Source: Breoghania sp963678585
GTDB lineage: Bacteria; Pseudomonadota; Alphaproteobacteria; Rhizobiales; Stappiaceae
Direction of reading: 5' to 3'
DNA length: 64,000 nucleotides
Assembly: GCA_963678585.2 (NCBI GenBank)
Contig: CAXXGA010000002.1
Span: 496,001 to 560,000, forward strand
Shown: positions 50,301-58,889 of the stretch, piece by piece
Layout: each line of letters opens with the position of its first letter
How positions within the stretch are numbered: position 1 is the first letter of the stretch
Program-made: the position numbers and the translations under genes
Notes under the pieces: generated by a model
Told to the model about the DNA's origin: nothing
Databases searched by the model: none
Seen by the model: only the letters and a program-made list of their open reading frames with translations

Positions 50301-50390
50301 CTGCTGCGGGACACCCAGAAAGCGGTGCGCGAAACGTTCGAACGCCTCATCGCTCCGGTGAATCAGAAAGAAGAAAAGCCTGCGGAATGA
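47361..50390 (+). CDS. glnE: Bifunctional glutamine-synthetase adenylyltransferase/deadenylase GlnE
   Basis: Protein of 1009 residues that attaches AMP to glutamine synthetase or removes it according to PII and glutamine. Two nucleotidyltransferase domains are visible. The N-terminal (deadenylylating) one has LAMGKHGAGELNYSSDIDLI near residue 205. The C-terminal (adenylylating) one has LAMGKLGGMEMTPTSDLDMI near residue 720. A GlnD-PII-type helical domain follows each; GRGGIREIEFFVQ and VPGGIIDVEFIAQY are the typical sequences after each NTase. ATG 47361 has GGTGGGGA upstream; earlier starts lie within a palindromic repeat. Confidence 0.95.
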   Translation: MNRAAQGDGAGEQGPIEVPISQMRGMGALAGRIDIVPEMPDGAQECADLAQDLLERAGDARERLEALLEDNDALEPFLAGVFCNAPYLRDLAMADPGRLVRILESDPADFVLGLLQQVRDLRPETQAELEKELRRAKAEAALAVALADISGAWPLDPVTASLTALADASLHAAIRFLLSELATRGKFVPKIPEDPAIGSGWIVLAMGKHGAGELNYSSDIDLIVLYDPHVAPLADGVEAPVEFVRLTKRLVKIMQDRTADGYVFRTDLRLRPDPGATPVAMSVPAALIYYEGLGQNWERAALIKARACAGDYEAGNAFLEEIQPFIWRKHLDFAAIADVHSIKRQINAHKGHRSVAVAGHNVKLGRGGIREIEFFVQTQQLIAGGRNPRLRDRRTLEMLKRLRAEGWVDDEARVELDEAYRFLRAVEHRVQMVNDEQSHTLPESDEGLMRIASLMGFNSLEGFGSALRARLVIVQTHYAGLFEAEPELASELGNLVFTGDEDDPDTLETLSRIGFKRPADAIRIIKAWHFGRYPAARSAKARERLTELHPVLIDALGSTTNPDAALMAFDRFLSHLPVGVPLFSLLHANPQLLTLLATILGEAPRLSEIVSQHSSVLDAILDPSFYEDMPREADFAERLETTLAQARTYEEALDRARIFGQEQMFLIGVRLLSDTLNPGQAGRAYSRLARVLVRALLERAAGHVREASGSVEGGEVAILAMGKLGGMEMTPTSDLDMIVLYDFPDDVSGSDGKRALSPSQYYMRLTQRLVAAISAPTSEGTLYEVDFRLRPSGNSGPLATRLSAFSVYQAENAWTWEHMALTRADVIAGSEAFREKVRKVICEVLCQPRDLEKLRIDVADMRARIEAEKGAKDIWSLKTVPGGIIDVEFIAQYLQLAHAAEHREILSQTTETALANAAEAGVLDANDAEILIPAIRLYHALTQILRLSVGEGFDREQTPAGVLSLLARSAHQADFERLESLLRDTQKAVRETFERLIAPVNQKEEKPAE

Positions 50391-50511
50391 GATGGATAGG
50401 GTCTCCTTCATGAATATGAAGGGTGAATTCATGTCGCGTTCAGGGGCGTTTTGACAGGTTCGTCATGCACAAGGCATCGGGGGCAACGATGCAAACGGAG
50501 TTGCATGACAA

Positions 50512-51249
50512 ATGACGACGAATAAGACCAAGACCATCAAGCGTTCGCTGATCCTCACCGCTGCCGCAGCTTCTGTCGCAGCATCCACCTTCGCCGGTGT
50601 TGCATTGGCCCAGGGCGACACCGCACCGGGCCCGCAGGCAAACATGCCGCCCCGTGGCGGGATGGTGGCCATGCTCGACGCCGACAAGGACGGCAAGATT
50701 TCCAAGGACGAGTTCCTTGCCCGCGATGTCCGCTTCTTCGACCGTTTCGACACCGACAAGGACGGGGTCGTCACCAAGGAAGAGATCGGCAAGGTCCTCG
50801 CCAAGCGTATGGAAGATCGGGCCGAGCGGATGATCGCGCCCTTCGACGCAGCCGGTGACGGCCAGGTCTCCCGCGAGGAATTCGACGGCTACCGGATGAA
50901 GCGTTTCGCATTGCTCGACCGCAACGATGACGGCACCGTGGACAACGAAGAGATGCGCGTCATGGGGCGGATGACGGGCAGGATGGGGCCGATGGATGGA
51001 CACTTGAACATGCGTCGCGGACACCATGGCAAGATGCATGGCGGCTGGCGTGGCCAGATGCGCCATCATGCCGACTGGCGCGGTGGCAAGTTCGGTTTTC
51101 ACGGCCCGAATGGCCCGCGTGGCGGGATGATGCGCGGTGCGGGCGCACCGTGCGGCGCACCTGCCGATGCCAGCCCCGCCTCGATGGATGGCCCCGCCCC
51201 GATGGACGGCCCGGCCGATCTCGATAACGCTCGCCCCGACGCGAACTGA
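50512..51249 (+). CDS. Exported EF-hand protein with His/Met/Gly-rich C-terminus
   Basis: Protein of 245 residues. Signal peptide of about 34 residues ending VALAQG. Four EF-hand loops: DADKDGKISKDE, DTDKDGVVTKEE, DAAGDGQVSREE and DRNDDGTVDNEE (about residues 56-155); the third has an alanine at position 3 and may bind Ca2+ weakly. From residue 160 the sequence turns into His/Met/Gly/Arg-rich low complexity (RRGHHGKMHGGWRGQMRHHAD) that could bind transition metals, then Pro/Ala/Asp-rich. Periplasmic Ca2+ sensing or buffering is likely; the partner is unknown. Own terminator. Confidence 0.88.
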   Translation: MTTNKTKTIKRSLILTAAAASVAASTFAGVALAQGDTAPGPQANMPPRGGMVAMLDADKDGKISKDEFLARDVRFFDRFDTDKDGVVTKEEIGKVLAKRMEDRAERMIAPFDAAGDGQVSREEFDGYRMKRFALLDRNDDGTVDNEEMRVMGRMTGRMGPMDGHLNMRRGHHGKMHGGWRGQMRHHADWRGGKFGFHGPNGPRGGMMRGAGAPCGAPADASPASMDGPAPMDGPADLDNARPDAN

Positions 51250-51273
51250 TCTGCAAGAGCCAGACGCAAAAAC

Positions 51274-51305
51274 AAAGGGAGCCGCGACTGCGGCTCCCTT
51301 TTTTG
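51274..51305 (+). terminator. Rho-independent terminator after the EF-hand gene
   Basis: GGGAGCCGC (51277-51285) pairs with GCGGCTCCC (51290-51298) around a 4-nt GACT loop, with AAA before and TTTTTTT after, so it may work in both directions between the two convergent genes. On the minus strand it lies about 70 nt beyond the PleC-like kinase stop. Confidence 0.93.
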
Positions 51306-51376
51306 TCTGTCGGAAAGGTCTGGACCGGATCAAAGCTCCAACGCGGCCGACCGGCGCCTCGGATGCGATCCGCTCA

Positions 51377-53797
51377 TCAGGCGGAGCGGCGGTGCTTCTG
51401 TGCGGTCCTGGCAGCCTGTGTCGCGTCGGGGGCGGGAATGAAGCCGTCCTTGTGCCGTGTCATCGGCAGTGTGACCGTCACGGTCGTGCCCTCGCCGACG
51501 TGAGACTTGATCTCCATGGTGCCGTCGTGGAGATCCACCAGCGAGCGGGCGATGGCGAGGCCCAACCCGGAGCCCTGATGGCTCTTGGTGAACTGGTTTT
51601 CCACCTGCACGAAGGGGTTGGCGAGGCGGGCAATATCTTCGTCCGCGATGCCAATGCCGGTATCGGTTATGGAGATTGCCACATAGGACTTGCCGCTGGG
51701 CTCGGCCTTCACGGTCATCTCGCCGCCGTTGGGGGTAAACTTCACCGCGTTCGACATGAGGTTCAGCAGGATCTGGCGGATCGCCTTGGTGTCGGCGTTG
51801 ACCGAAAGACCTTCCGAAACCTCGCAACGCACACCGATCTCCTTGGCGTCCGCCTCCGGCTGGATGACGCGCACGGTCTCGTCGATAAAGCTGTCGAGTT
51901 CAACCGTGTCGAAAGAGAGGTCCAGACGACCGGCCTCGATCTTGGACATGTCGAGAATGTCGTTGATGACGCCCAACAGGTGCGTGCCGGACTTGTGGAT
52001 GTCGCGGCAGTAGTCGCCGTATTTTTCGGAGCCGAGTTCGCCGAACATGCCGCCGACCATGATCTCGGAGAACCCGATAATGGCGTTGAGCGGGGTGCGC
52101 AGCTCGTGGCTCATATTGGCGAGGAATTCCGACTTCGCACGGTTTGCGTCTTCCGCCCGGGTTTTTTCCTCGGCGTATTTCTCGGCCAGCTCGACGAGCT
52201 GCTGGGCCTGATATTCCAGCTTCTGGCGCGACTGGCGCAGATCCGCGACGGTGGCCATCAGACGGCGCTCGCTGTCCATCAGCTTTTCTTCGTGCAGCTT
52301 GCGCGCGGTGATGTCGGTGCCGACCGACACGTAGCCGCCGTCCTTGGTGCGGCGTTCGGAAATCTGCAGCCAGCGTCCGTCCTCAAGCTGGGCTTCGTAG
52401 AAGCGCGAACCGGCGGGAACGCCGTCGGCGGGCTTGATATGAGAGGTGACGACAGGCTGGCGGGCGTGCTCCATCACGTCCGAATAGGGCATGCCTGCGT
52501 GGACGCGGGCAGCAGGCAGGCTGTGCAGCTCCATGTAGTTGGTGTTGCACATGACCAGTTCGTTGGAGGAATCCCACAGCACGAAGGCTTCGGAGATAGT
52601 CTCGATGGCGTCGCGCAGGCGAAGGTCTGCGGTGCGCGAGGATTCCTCAAGCTGACGCTGCTCGGTCACATCCACCACGATGCCGATCAGATGCGGAGAG
52701 GCAGCGCCGGGCTCCTGCACCACCTCGGCGCGGGCACGCGTCCAGATCCACGAGCCGTCGGCATGGCGCATGCGGAACATACGGTCGAGCGTGGTCTCGC
52801 CGGTTTCCAGAAGCTCGGACGCGATTTCATAGAGGTCGCCGTCTTCCGGGTGCATGAGTTCCGCCCAGTCCGCAAAGCCGACGAGTTCGTCGCTCGGTGG
52901 CTGGCCGAGGATCTCGTACATGCTTTCCGACCAGAACATCCGGCCGCGACCGAGATCCCAGTCGAACAGGCCGCAACGGCCGCGGTTGAGGGCGGTGTCG
53001 ATCCGGGTGCGCGCCGCCTCGTAGATCTCGTCCGCCTGCTCCGCCCGCGCCGCCTGGCTGTAGAAGGCGTAGATGAGAACGATCAGGACCGAGGAGGTTC
53101 CGACGAAGAGCGTCACCGTGGCATGGAGCGAGGACCGCCAGTTGGCGAAGATGTCGTCGATTTTCTGCACAACCGCGACCATGCCGAGCTTGCTGTCGAG
53201 ATGATGGACGGTGGCCAGCACCTCATCGTTGTCGGCTTCGGCGACTTCCATGACGCCGGCGCGCGCACCGAATGTGGTGAGCGGCTGGTTGGGGCCGAGC
53301 AGCGAAATGAGGGAGCGTTGTTCGAGGTCCGGGCGCGGCGGCTGCGAGGCGACCACAGTGCCTTCCGGATCCGTCACGAGGATCTGGCGGCCGTAGCTGG
53401 TGGCGCGCGGCGGAAGGGCCTGCGAAAGGGCGTTGCGTAGCGCTGCCTGATAGCCGACCTCGGGAAGGTTCTCCTCGGAGGAGGAAAGGCGGGCGGAAAG
53501 CGTGGTGGCGATCATGGAGAGCTGATCGCGGGCTCGCGCCTCGGTTGCCGCATAGTCGGAGGAAATTTCCACCGCGCGATAGCAGGCAAGCGAGGCGACG
53601 AAAATGAGGCTCAGCACCGGAATGGCGCGACGAAGGAAGCTCTCGGTGGAGATAAGGCGGGCATAGGCAGGACGTGCCAATAACCGGATGTGACCGGTCA
53701 GGGTCGTCTTGGGCGAACGAGCGTTACCGGCTTTCCATTTCCTTGAAAAAAAGCCAAAGCGACGCCCTGTCGCGTTGCCTGTATAGGCCCGCGCCAT
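51377..53797 (-). CDS. pleC: PAS-domain membrane histidine kinase, PleC-like
   Basis: Protein of 806 residues. TM1 about residues 57-78 and TM2 about 224-245 frame a periplasmic sensor. Two PAS/PAC regions follow, about 270-390 (WSESMYEILGQPPSDE) and 395-500 (LWDSSNELVMCNTNYMELHS), then a coiled coil. The phospho-acceptor is H564 in NMSHELRTPLNAIIGFSEIM. N box NLMSNAVKFT; G boxes DTGIGIA and GSGLGLA. No receiver domain. The HisKA sequence, topology and glnE-kinase-pepN order resemble rhizobial PleC, which acts as kinase/phosphatase of DivK upstream of CtrA. A PdhS/CbrA-type role cannot be excluded. AAGGAAA precedes the ATG. Confidence 0.75.
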   Translation of the reverse strand: MARAYTGNATGRRFGFFSRKWKAGNARSPKTTLTGHIRLLARPAYARLISTESFLRRAIPVLSLIFVASLACYRAVEISSDYAATEARARDQLSMIATTLSARLSSSEENLPEVGYQAALRNALSQALPPRATSYGRQILVTDPEGTVVASQPPRPDLEQRSLISLLGPNQPLTTFGARAGVMEVAEADNDEVLATVHHLDSKLGMVAVVQKIDDIFANWRSSLHATVTLFVGTSSVLIVLIYAFYSQAARAEQADEIYEAARTRIDTALNRGRCGLFDWDLGRGRMFWSESMYEILGQPPSDELVGFADWAELMHPEDGDLYEIASELLETGETTLDRMFRMRHADGSWIWTRARAEVVQEPGAASPHLIGIVVDVTEQRQLEESSRTADLRLRDAIETISEAFVLWDSSNELVMCNTNYMELHSLPAARVHAGMPYSDVMEHARQPVVTSHIKPADGVPAGSRFYEAQLEDGRWLQISERRTKDGGYVSVGTDITARKLHEEKLMDSERRLMATVADLRQSRQKLEYQAQQLVELAEKYAEEKTRAEDANRAKSEFLANMSHELRTPLNAIIGFSEIMVGGMFGELGSEKYGDYCRDIHKSGTHLLGVINDILDMSKIEAGRLDLSFDTVELDSFIDETVRVIQPEADAKEIGVRCEVSEGLSVNADTKAIRQILLNLMSNAVKFTPNGGEMTVKAEPSGKSYVAISITDTGIGIADEDIARLANPFVQVENQFTKSHQGSGLGLAIARSLVDLHDGTMEIKSHVGEGTTVTVTLPMTRHKDGFIPAPDATQAARTAQKHRRSA

Positions 53798-53987
53798 CCG
53801 GAATTTCCTTCATAAGTGGTTGTCTGCCTCTAGAATTCGGTATACGCCGCACGCCCGAATCACCTTCATTTGAATCTACGCGAATCGTCTTGTCCAGAGT
53901 CCTGAGCCAAAAAATATTCTAAGGCCCAGGAATGGACTTAACCATCCGCGTTAACCATAAGCGAAGTGCTTGCAGGGCGAATTGTGA

Positions 53988-56630
53988 CTATTGCAGGCTG
54001 CGCGCCGCAATATCCTGAACATCGCTGGAAAGATCGCTGGACTGGGCCACGCGGCGAAGCGCCGCTTCCGCCAGTGCGCGCCGGCTCGGTTCCAGAACCC
54101 GCCAGGAGCGGAAGGCCGACAGAAGACGTGCCGCAACCTGCGGGTTGCGCTTGTCCAGAGACAGCACGGTATCGGCCACGAACTCGAAGCCTGCTCCGTC
54201 CGCGCGGTTGAACTGCGTTTGGTTGCCGGTGGCGAACGCTCCGATCAGCGCGCGGATGCGGTTGGGGTTGGAATAGGAGAAGGTCGGGTGCGCGGTGAGC
54301 GTGCGGATGCGCGCCAGCGTTTCGGGGAAGGGGGCTGTGGCCTGCACCGTCAGCCACTTGTCCATGACAAGCGCATCCTTACCGAAGCGGGCCTCGAAAT
54401 CCTCCAGCGCCTCCTGCGCGTGGGTGTCGGCGCGATGCACCAGCAGGCGCAGGGCGGCAAGACGGTCCGACATGTTGTCGGCGGCGTTGTAATGGGCGAA
54501 CGTGCGCGCGCTCGCCTCGCCTTCGATGGAAGCCATGTAGTCCAGCACGACGAGGCGCAGCGCACGGCGTCCGGCTGCTGCCGCCTCCGGCGAATAGGGG
54601 GCTTCGTCGGCAAGCGCCTCGTAAAGCTCCGCAAAGCCTTCCAGACAATGACCGGCAATCGCGACCTCGACGGCCTTGCGGGCGGCCTTGATCGCGTCCG
54701 GATCGACGTCGGTCCCGATCTCGCGCGCAATATCGGCCTCGGAGGGAAGCTGGAGAAGCTGGGCGCGCAGCGCGGGCTCGAAATTCTCGTCGGCGGAAAC
54801 TTCGCCCAAAAGGGCGGCCAGTTCCTGAATCTCCTCGCTTGCGAGCGTCGTGGGCGCCTGCGCGCCGCGCTTCAGAAGCTGCATGGCGAGCGTCTGCACG
54901 GCCTGCCAGCGATTGAACGGGTCGTTGTCGTGGCGCGCGAGAAACACCAGATCCTCGCGCGACTTGCCGTCGTCGAGGCGCACGGGTGCGGAAAAGCCGC
55001 GCAAGAGCGATGAAACCGGACGCGCGCTCAGGCCCTCGAAGACCACCTTGTGGCTGGCTTCGGTGAGGACGATCACGTCCTCGCGCACCTCCGCGCCCGA
55101 AACCGCGCTCCACTCCATCTCGTTGCCATTCGGCCCGATCAGCCCGAAGCGCACGGGCATCGTGAAGGGCTGCTTCGTCTCCTGTCCCGGCGTGGGCGCG
55201 CAGGATTGTTCAAGCTCGATGGTGAGGGTCTTGGCGGCCTCGTCCCAGTTCTCGCTGGCCTTGATCGTCGGTGTGCCGGCCTGCGAGTACCACAGGGCGA
55301 ACTGGTCGAGATCCGTCTTCGTGGCGTCCGCAAAGCTCTTGAGGAAATCCTCGATCGTCGCGGCCTCGCCGTCATGGCGCTCGAAATAGAGATCCATCCC
55401 GGCGCGGAAGCCCTCGGCACCCAGATAGGTCTTCAGCATCCGCACGATCTCCGCGCCCTTTTCGTAGACGGTCGCGGTGTAGAAGTTGTTGATCTGGCGG
55501 TAGGCGGTCGGGCGCACGGGATGGGCGAGCGGGCCTCCGTCCTCGGGGAACTGGTGCGCCTGAAGAAGTCGCACATCGGCGATGCGCTTGACCGCGCGCG
55601 AACGCATGTCGGAGGAAAATTCCTGATCGCGAAAGACCGTCAGGCCCTCCTTCAGGCAGAGCTGGAACCAGTCGCGGCAGGTGATGCGGTCGCCGGTCCA
55701 GTTGTGGAAATATTCATGCGCGATCACGCCCTCGATCCCGGCGTAATCCTGATCGGTCGCAGTTTCAGGTTTGGCCAGGACATACTTGTCGTTGAAGACG
55801 TTGAGGCCCTTGTTCTCCATCGCGCCCATATTGAAGTCGGACACGGCCACGATCATGAAGATGTCGAGATCGTATTCGCGCCCGAAGGCTTCCTCGTCCC
55901 AGCGCATGGAGCGCTTGAGCGCATCCATCGCATAGTCGCAGCGCCCCTCGTTGCCGTGCTCCACATAAATGCGAAGCTCCACCTCGCGCCCGCTCAGGAG
56001 TGTGGTGTAGCTGTCGGTGACGCAGGCGAGATCGCCCGCCACCATGGCGAACAGGTAGGAGGGCTTGGGAAAGGGGTCATGCCAGACGGCGAAGTGACGG
56101 TCGGTGTCCTCGATATCGCCTGCCTCGGTCGGGTTGCCGTTGGCGAGCAGGATCGGCGCATCGGATTTGCGCGCCTCGATGCGGGTCGTATAGACGGCCA
56201 GCACGTCCGGACGGTCGAGGAAATAGGTGATCCGACGGAAGCCCTCGGCCTCGCACTGGGTGCAATAGGTGCCGGACGAGCGATAGAGCCCCATCAGCTT
56301 GGAATTGGCGTCCGGATCGATCTCGGTGACGATTTCCAGAACGAAGGCATCGGACGGCGGGGTGTGGATGGTGAGCTTGTCGGCGCTCACGTCGAAATCG
56401 TCGGTGGCAAGAGCCGCGCCATCAAGCGACAGGCTGACGAGCTTCAGTTCGTCGCCGGCCAGTTCCAGCGATTGGCCGACGGCCGTGTCTTCGCGCCGGG
56501 AAAAGGCGATGCGCGCCGTCACCTTGGTCGCCTTGGGCGCAAGGCGAATATCCAGATCGACCTTGGAGATGGCGTAGGGCGTGGGGCGGTAGTCCTCCAG
56601 GCGGACAGGGGTGGCCACGTCGGTACGCAT
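53988..56630 (-). CDS. pepN: Aminopeptidase N (M1 family)
   Basis: Protein of 880 residues, cytoplasmic zinc aminopeptidase. The exopeptidase motif GAMEN is at residues 269-273; the zinc site is H305-E306-x-x-H309 in VIAHEYFHNWTGDRITC with E328 in LKEGLTVFRDQEFSSDM. N-terminal beta domain contains LMGLYRSSGTYCTQCEAEGFRRITYFLDRPDV, typical of the PepN branch. C-terminal helical superhelix about 540-880. ATG 56630 has GGAGA 8 nt upstream. Length matches E. coli PepN. It follows the PleC-like kinase gene with a 190-nt gap. Confidence 0.96.
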   Translation of the reverse strand: MRTDVATPVRLEDYRPTPYAISKVDLDIRLAPKATKVTARIAFSRREDTAVGQSLELAGDELKLVSLSLDGAALATDDFDVSADKLTIHTPPSDAFVLEIVTEIDPDANSKLMGLYRSSGTYCTQCEAEGFRRITYFLDRPDVLAVYTTRIEARKSDAPILLANGNPTEAGDIEDTDRHFAVWHDPFPKPSYLFAMVAGDLACVTDSYTTLLSGREVELRIYVEHGNEGRCDYAMDALKRSMRWDEEAFGREYDLDIFMIVAVSDFNMGAMENKGLNVFNDKYVLAKPETATDQDYAGIEGVIAHEYFHNWTGDRITCRDWFQLCLKEGLTVFRDQEFSSDMRSRAVKRIADVRLLQAHQFPEDGGPLAHPVRPTAYRQINNFYTATVYEKGAEIVRMLKTYLGAEGFRAGMDLYFERHDGEAATIEDFLKSFADATKTDLDQFALWYSQAGTPTIKASENWDEAAKTLTIELEQSCAPTPGQETKQPFTMPVRFGLIGPNGNEMEWSAVSGAEVREDVIVLTEASHKVVFEGLSARPVSSLLRGFSAPVRLDDGKSREDLVFLARHDNDPFNRWQAVQTLAMQLLKRGAQAPTTLASEEIQELAALLGEVSADENFEPALRAQLLQLPSEADIAREIGTDVDPDAIKAARKAVEVAIAGHCLEGFAELYEALADEAPYSPEAAAAGRRALRLVVLDYMASIEGEASARTFAHYNAADNMSDRLAALRLLVHRADTHAQEALEDFEARFGKDALVMDKWLTVQATAPFPETLARIRTLTAHPTFSYSNPNRIRALIGAFATGNQTQFNRADGAGFEFVADTVLSLDKRNPQVAARLLSAFRSWRVLEPSRRALAEAALRRVAQSSDLSSDVQDIAARSLQ

Positions 56631-56810
56631 CGGCAAAGTCTCCAGGCTTGGTTCGGACGCCTTCAGGGCGTCTCTGTTTCAAATGGGGCGCAAAGGTATA
56701 ACGGCCAGAGGCACGGGTGGGAAGAGAGCCCCTGACGCAACGGTTTTCAGGACATGTGCGTCTGATTCGGCACCTTGCCGGGCATCGCGCACAGGTCGCT
56801 CTACAAATCT

Positions 56811-57626
56811 CTAGCGCCCGAGTTGGGCAAGATCGTGAATCATGTCGCTGTCGGGATCCGCAAGCGGCGCGATGACCGTGAAATGGTTCGCGCCTTCCTC
56901 CATGCGCAATTTCGCGTCGATGCCACCGCGGCTCCAGAAATCCACGATGACGCGGCTCTGGCGCTTGTATTCACTGGATTCCAGGCCGCCCACGGATGCG
57001 ATCAGCCGGGCGCCATAGGGAATGCCCATCGCGATGGGTGAATTGGCGATGGCCTCTTTCTGATCCATCCGGACCGCGTCGTTCACGCCGGTGCGGATCA
57101 GCGGCAAAAGGTCGAAGAGGCCGGAAACGGCCATGCCTGCGTTGGCGAGCCCCGGCGGTAGATGGCGCTTGCGCCAGTCGGTCGCCAGAAGGGCTGCGGT
57201 CAGGTGGCCGCCCGCGGAATGGCCATAGGCCAGGATCGGCTTCCGGAACCGTTCCCAAAGATGGGCCGCCAGATCGCGGATCTCCGCCACGATATCGCTG
57301 ATGCGCACCTCAGGGCACAGATCGTATCCTGCAATGCACACGGTATAGCCCTGCGCATTCAGGCCGCGCGCCATATGCGAGAAATGCTTGCGGTCCAGCG
57401 CCTGCCAGTAGCCGCCATGCAGGAACAGCGCGATCATGCGCGCATCCGTGCCGCCGGTGGGAAGGAAGAGGTCGTATTGCATGCGCGGGCCCAGCCCGTA
57501 GGCGCAATCAAGCTCGCAGGCCGACCCTTCGCGATAGGCCGCCGCATCCGACGCCCAACCGGCGATGATATCCGGGTGCTCGGGCACCATGGCGCGATTG
57601 TTGTATTCCGCTTCGTAGTCGATCAT
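56811..57626 (-). CDS. Alpha/beta hydrolase, arylformamidase-like (copy 1)
   Basis: Protein of 271 residues. Alpha/beta hydrolase fold with oxyanion motif HGGYW at residues 70-74 and nucleophile S137 in AYGHSAGGHL. The catalytic histidine is likely in EGANHFTVIAPL near the end. HGGYWQALDRKHFSH resembles kynurenine formamidase and related esterases. The start MIDYEAEYNN is chosen by comparison with its tandem copy downstream in sequence (57883-58698); both then have exactly 271 residues. A longer in-frame start at 57692 exists. Substrate unknown. Confidence 0.85.
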   Translation of the reverse strand: MIDYEAEYNNRAMVPEHPDIIAGWASDAAAYREGSACELDCAYGLGPRMQYDLFLPTGGTDARMIALFLHGGYWQALDRKHFSHMARGLNAQGYTVCIAGYDLCPEVRISDIVAEIRDLAAHLWERFRKPILAYGHSAGGHLTAALLATDWRKRHLPPGLANAGMAVSGLFDLLPLIRTGVNDAVRMDQKEAIANSPIAMGIPYGARLIASVGGLESSEYKRQSRVIVDFWSRGGIDAKLRMEEGANHFTVIAPLADPDSDMIHDLAQLGR

Positions 57627-57882
57627 GGCCCGCCCCGGCACGTTCGAACAGGCGGCGCGCAAAGGCGATGCGCTTCCGCCTAAAAAATCCATTATCACAG
57701 ATTCTAACCGCGGCGTCTTCGGAGCGAGCGGAACATGTTGAAACAAGGGTTGGGTGGGGCGTGTCGCGGTCTGGCGCGGGCACCGACGCCGTCGCAATGA
57801 CGGTGTAAACCCCGCCCTGACCTCGTTTCGAAACGCTTCTGGCAAGCCGGATGACGGCCACGGACCAGGAACAGATGATATG

Positions 57883-58698
57883 TCACTTGCCGAGTTGGGC
57901 GAGATCGTGAACGAGGGAGCTGTCGGGGTCGGCCAGTGGCGCGATAATAGAGGAGTGGTTCGCCCCGGCCTCTTCTCGCAAGATCGCCTCGGAGCCTCCA
58001 CGTGTCCAAAAATCGACGATCACGCGGCTTTGGCGTTTGAATTCGTTCGATTCGTCGCCGCCATAGGCAGCGATCAGCTTCGTACCGTAGGGAATTCCCA
58101 TGGCAATCGGCGAATTGGCGACGGCTTCCTTCTGATCCATTCTCAACGCCTCGTTGACGCTTGTGTCCAGAAGAGGCACCAGATCGAACAGACCGGAGAT
58201 TGCCATGCCCGCCGCGGCGAGGGCCGGCGGCAGACGCCGGGCGCGCCAGTCGGTCGCCAGAAGGGCCGCGGTCAGGTGGCCGCCCGCTGAATGGCCGTAG
58301 GTCAGGATCGGTTTACGGTAGGTGGCCCAAAGATGTTCCGCAAGGCTGCGGACATCGTTCACAATATCGCCGATGCGTACCTCCGGGCAGAGGTCGTAGC
58401 CCGCCACGCAGACGGTGTAGCCGTGGGCGTTGAGCCCGCGTGCCATGTGGGAGAAAAGCTTGCGGTCGAATGCCTGCCAGTAACCGCCGTGCAAGAAAAG
58501 CGCGATCGAGCCCGCCTCCGTTCCGCCGGTGGGGTGGAACAGGTCATAGAACAGGCGCGGGCCGGGACCGTACGAGCGATCGAGTTCGCAAGGGGCGCTT
58601 TCGCGGTAAGCGGCAGCGTCGCGCTGCCAGCCGGCCTTGATCTGTGCGCTCTCTGGCACCAAGGCATTTATGTCGAATTCTGCTTCGTAATCGATCAT
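57883..58698 (-). CDS. Alpha/beta hydrolase, arylformamidase-like (copy 2)
   Basis: Protein of 271 residues, clearly paralogous to the neighbouring 56811-57626 gene. Identical blocks include DYEAE, IALFLHGGYWQA, FSHMARGLNA, GYDLCPEVRI, YGHSAGGHLTAALLATDWR and IANSPIAMGIPYG-type stretches. Nucleophile serine in TYGHSAGGHL; histidine in AGANHSSIIAPLADPDS. GGGGAAAG precedes ATG 58698; ATG 58716 is an alternative. The two copies follow each other on the same strand with a 256-nt gap, so this is a tandem duplication. Possibly acts on formamide or ester substrates. Confidence 0.86.
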   Translation of the reverse strand: MIDYEAEFDINALVPESAQIKAGWQRDAAAYRESAPCELDRSYGPGPRLFYDLFHPTGGTEAGSIALFLHGGYWQAFDRKLFSHMARGLNAHGYTVCVAGYDLCPEVRIGDIVNDVRSLAEHLWATYRKPILTYGHSAGGHLTAALLATDWRARRLPPALAAAGMAISGLFDLVPLLDTSVNEALRMDQKEAVANSPIAMGIPYGTKLIAAYGGDESNEFKRQSRVIVDFWTRGGSEAILREEAGANHSSIIAPLADPDSSLVHDLAQLGK

Positions 58699-58889
58699 TG
58701 CTTTCCCCGGTGCCATTTCCCGCCGTCCATTTCTAAATGTTTGTGAAAGCAGGATATATGCCCCCTCCCGGTTCTGGGGAAGGCGCGTCTTTCGATGCGC
58801 TGTTTTTTCGCAATCGGCCATGAAGGTCTCCAGGGAGAGTGTCCGGGAAGGTTTGCCCGATCCGCTCCCATGAGGTAGCCAAGATCCCC

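Noticed and set aside
51137..53440. Open frame of 767 codons opposite the PleC-like kinase
   Set aside because: Would run from inside the EF-hand gene through a strong terminator; no motif or ribosome site.
53930..53960. Possible CtrA box upstream of the PleC-like kinase/pepN junction
   Set aside because: Two TTAA half-sites are present but spaced by 9 nt, not 7, and lie at the 3' end of pepN rather than at a promoter.
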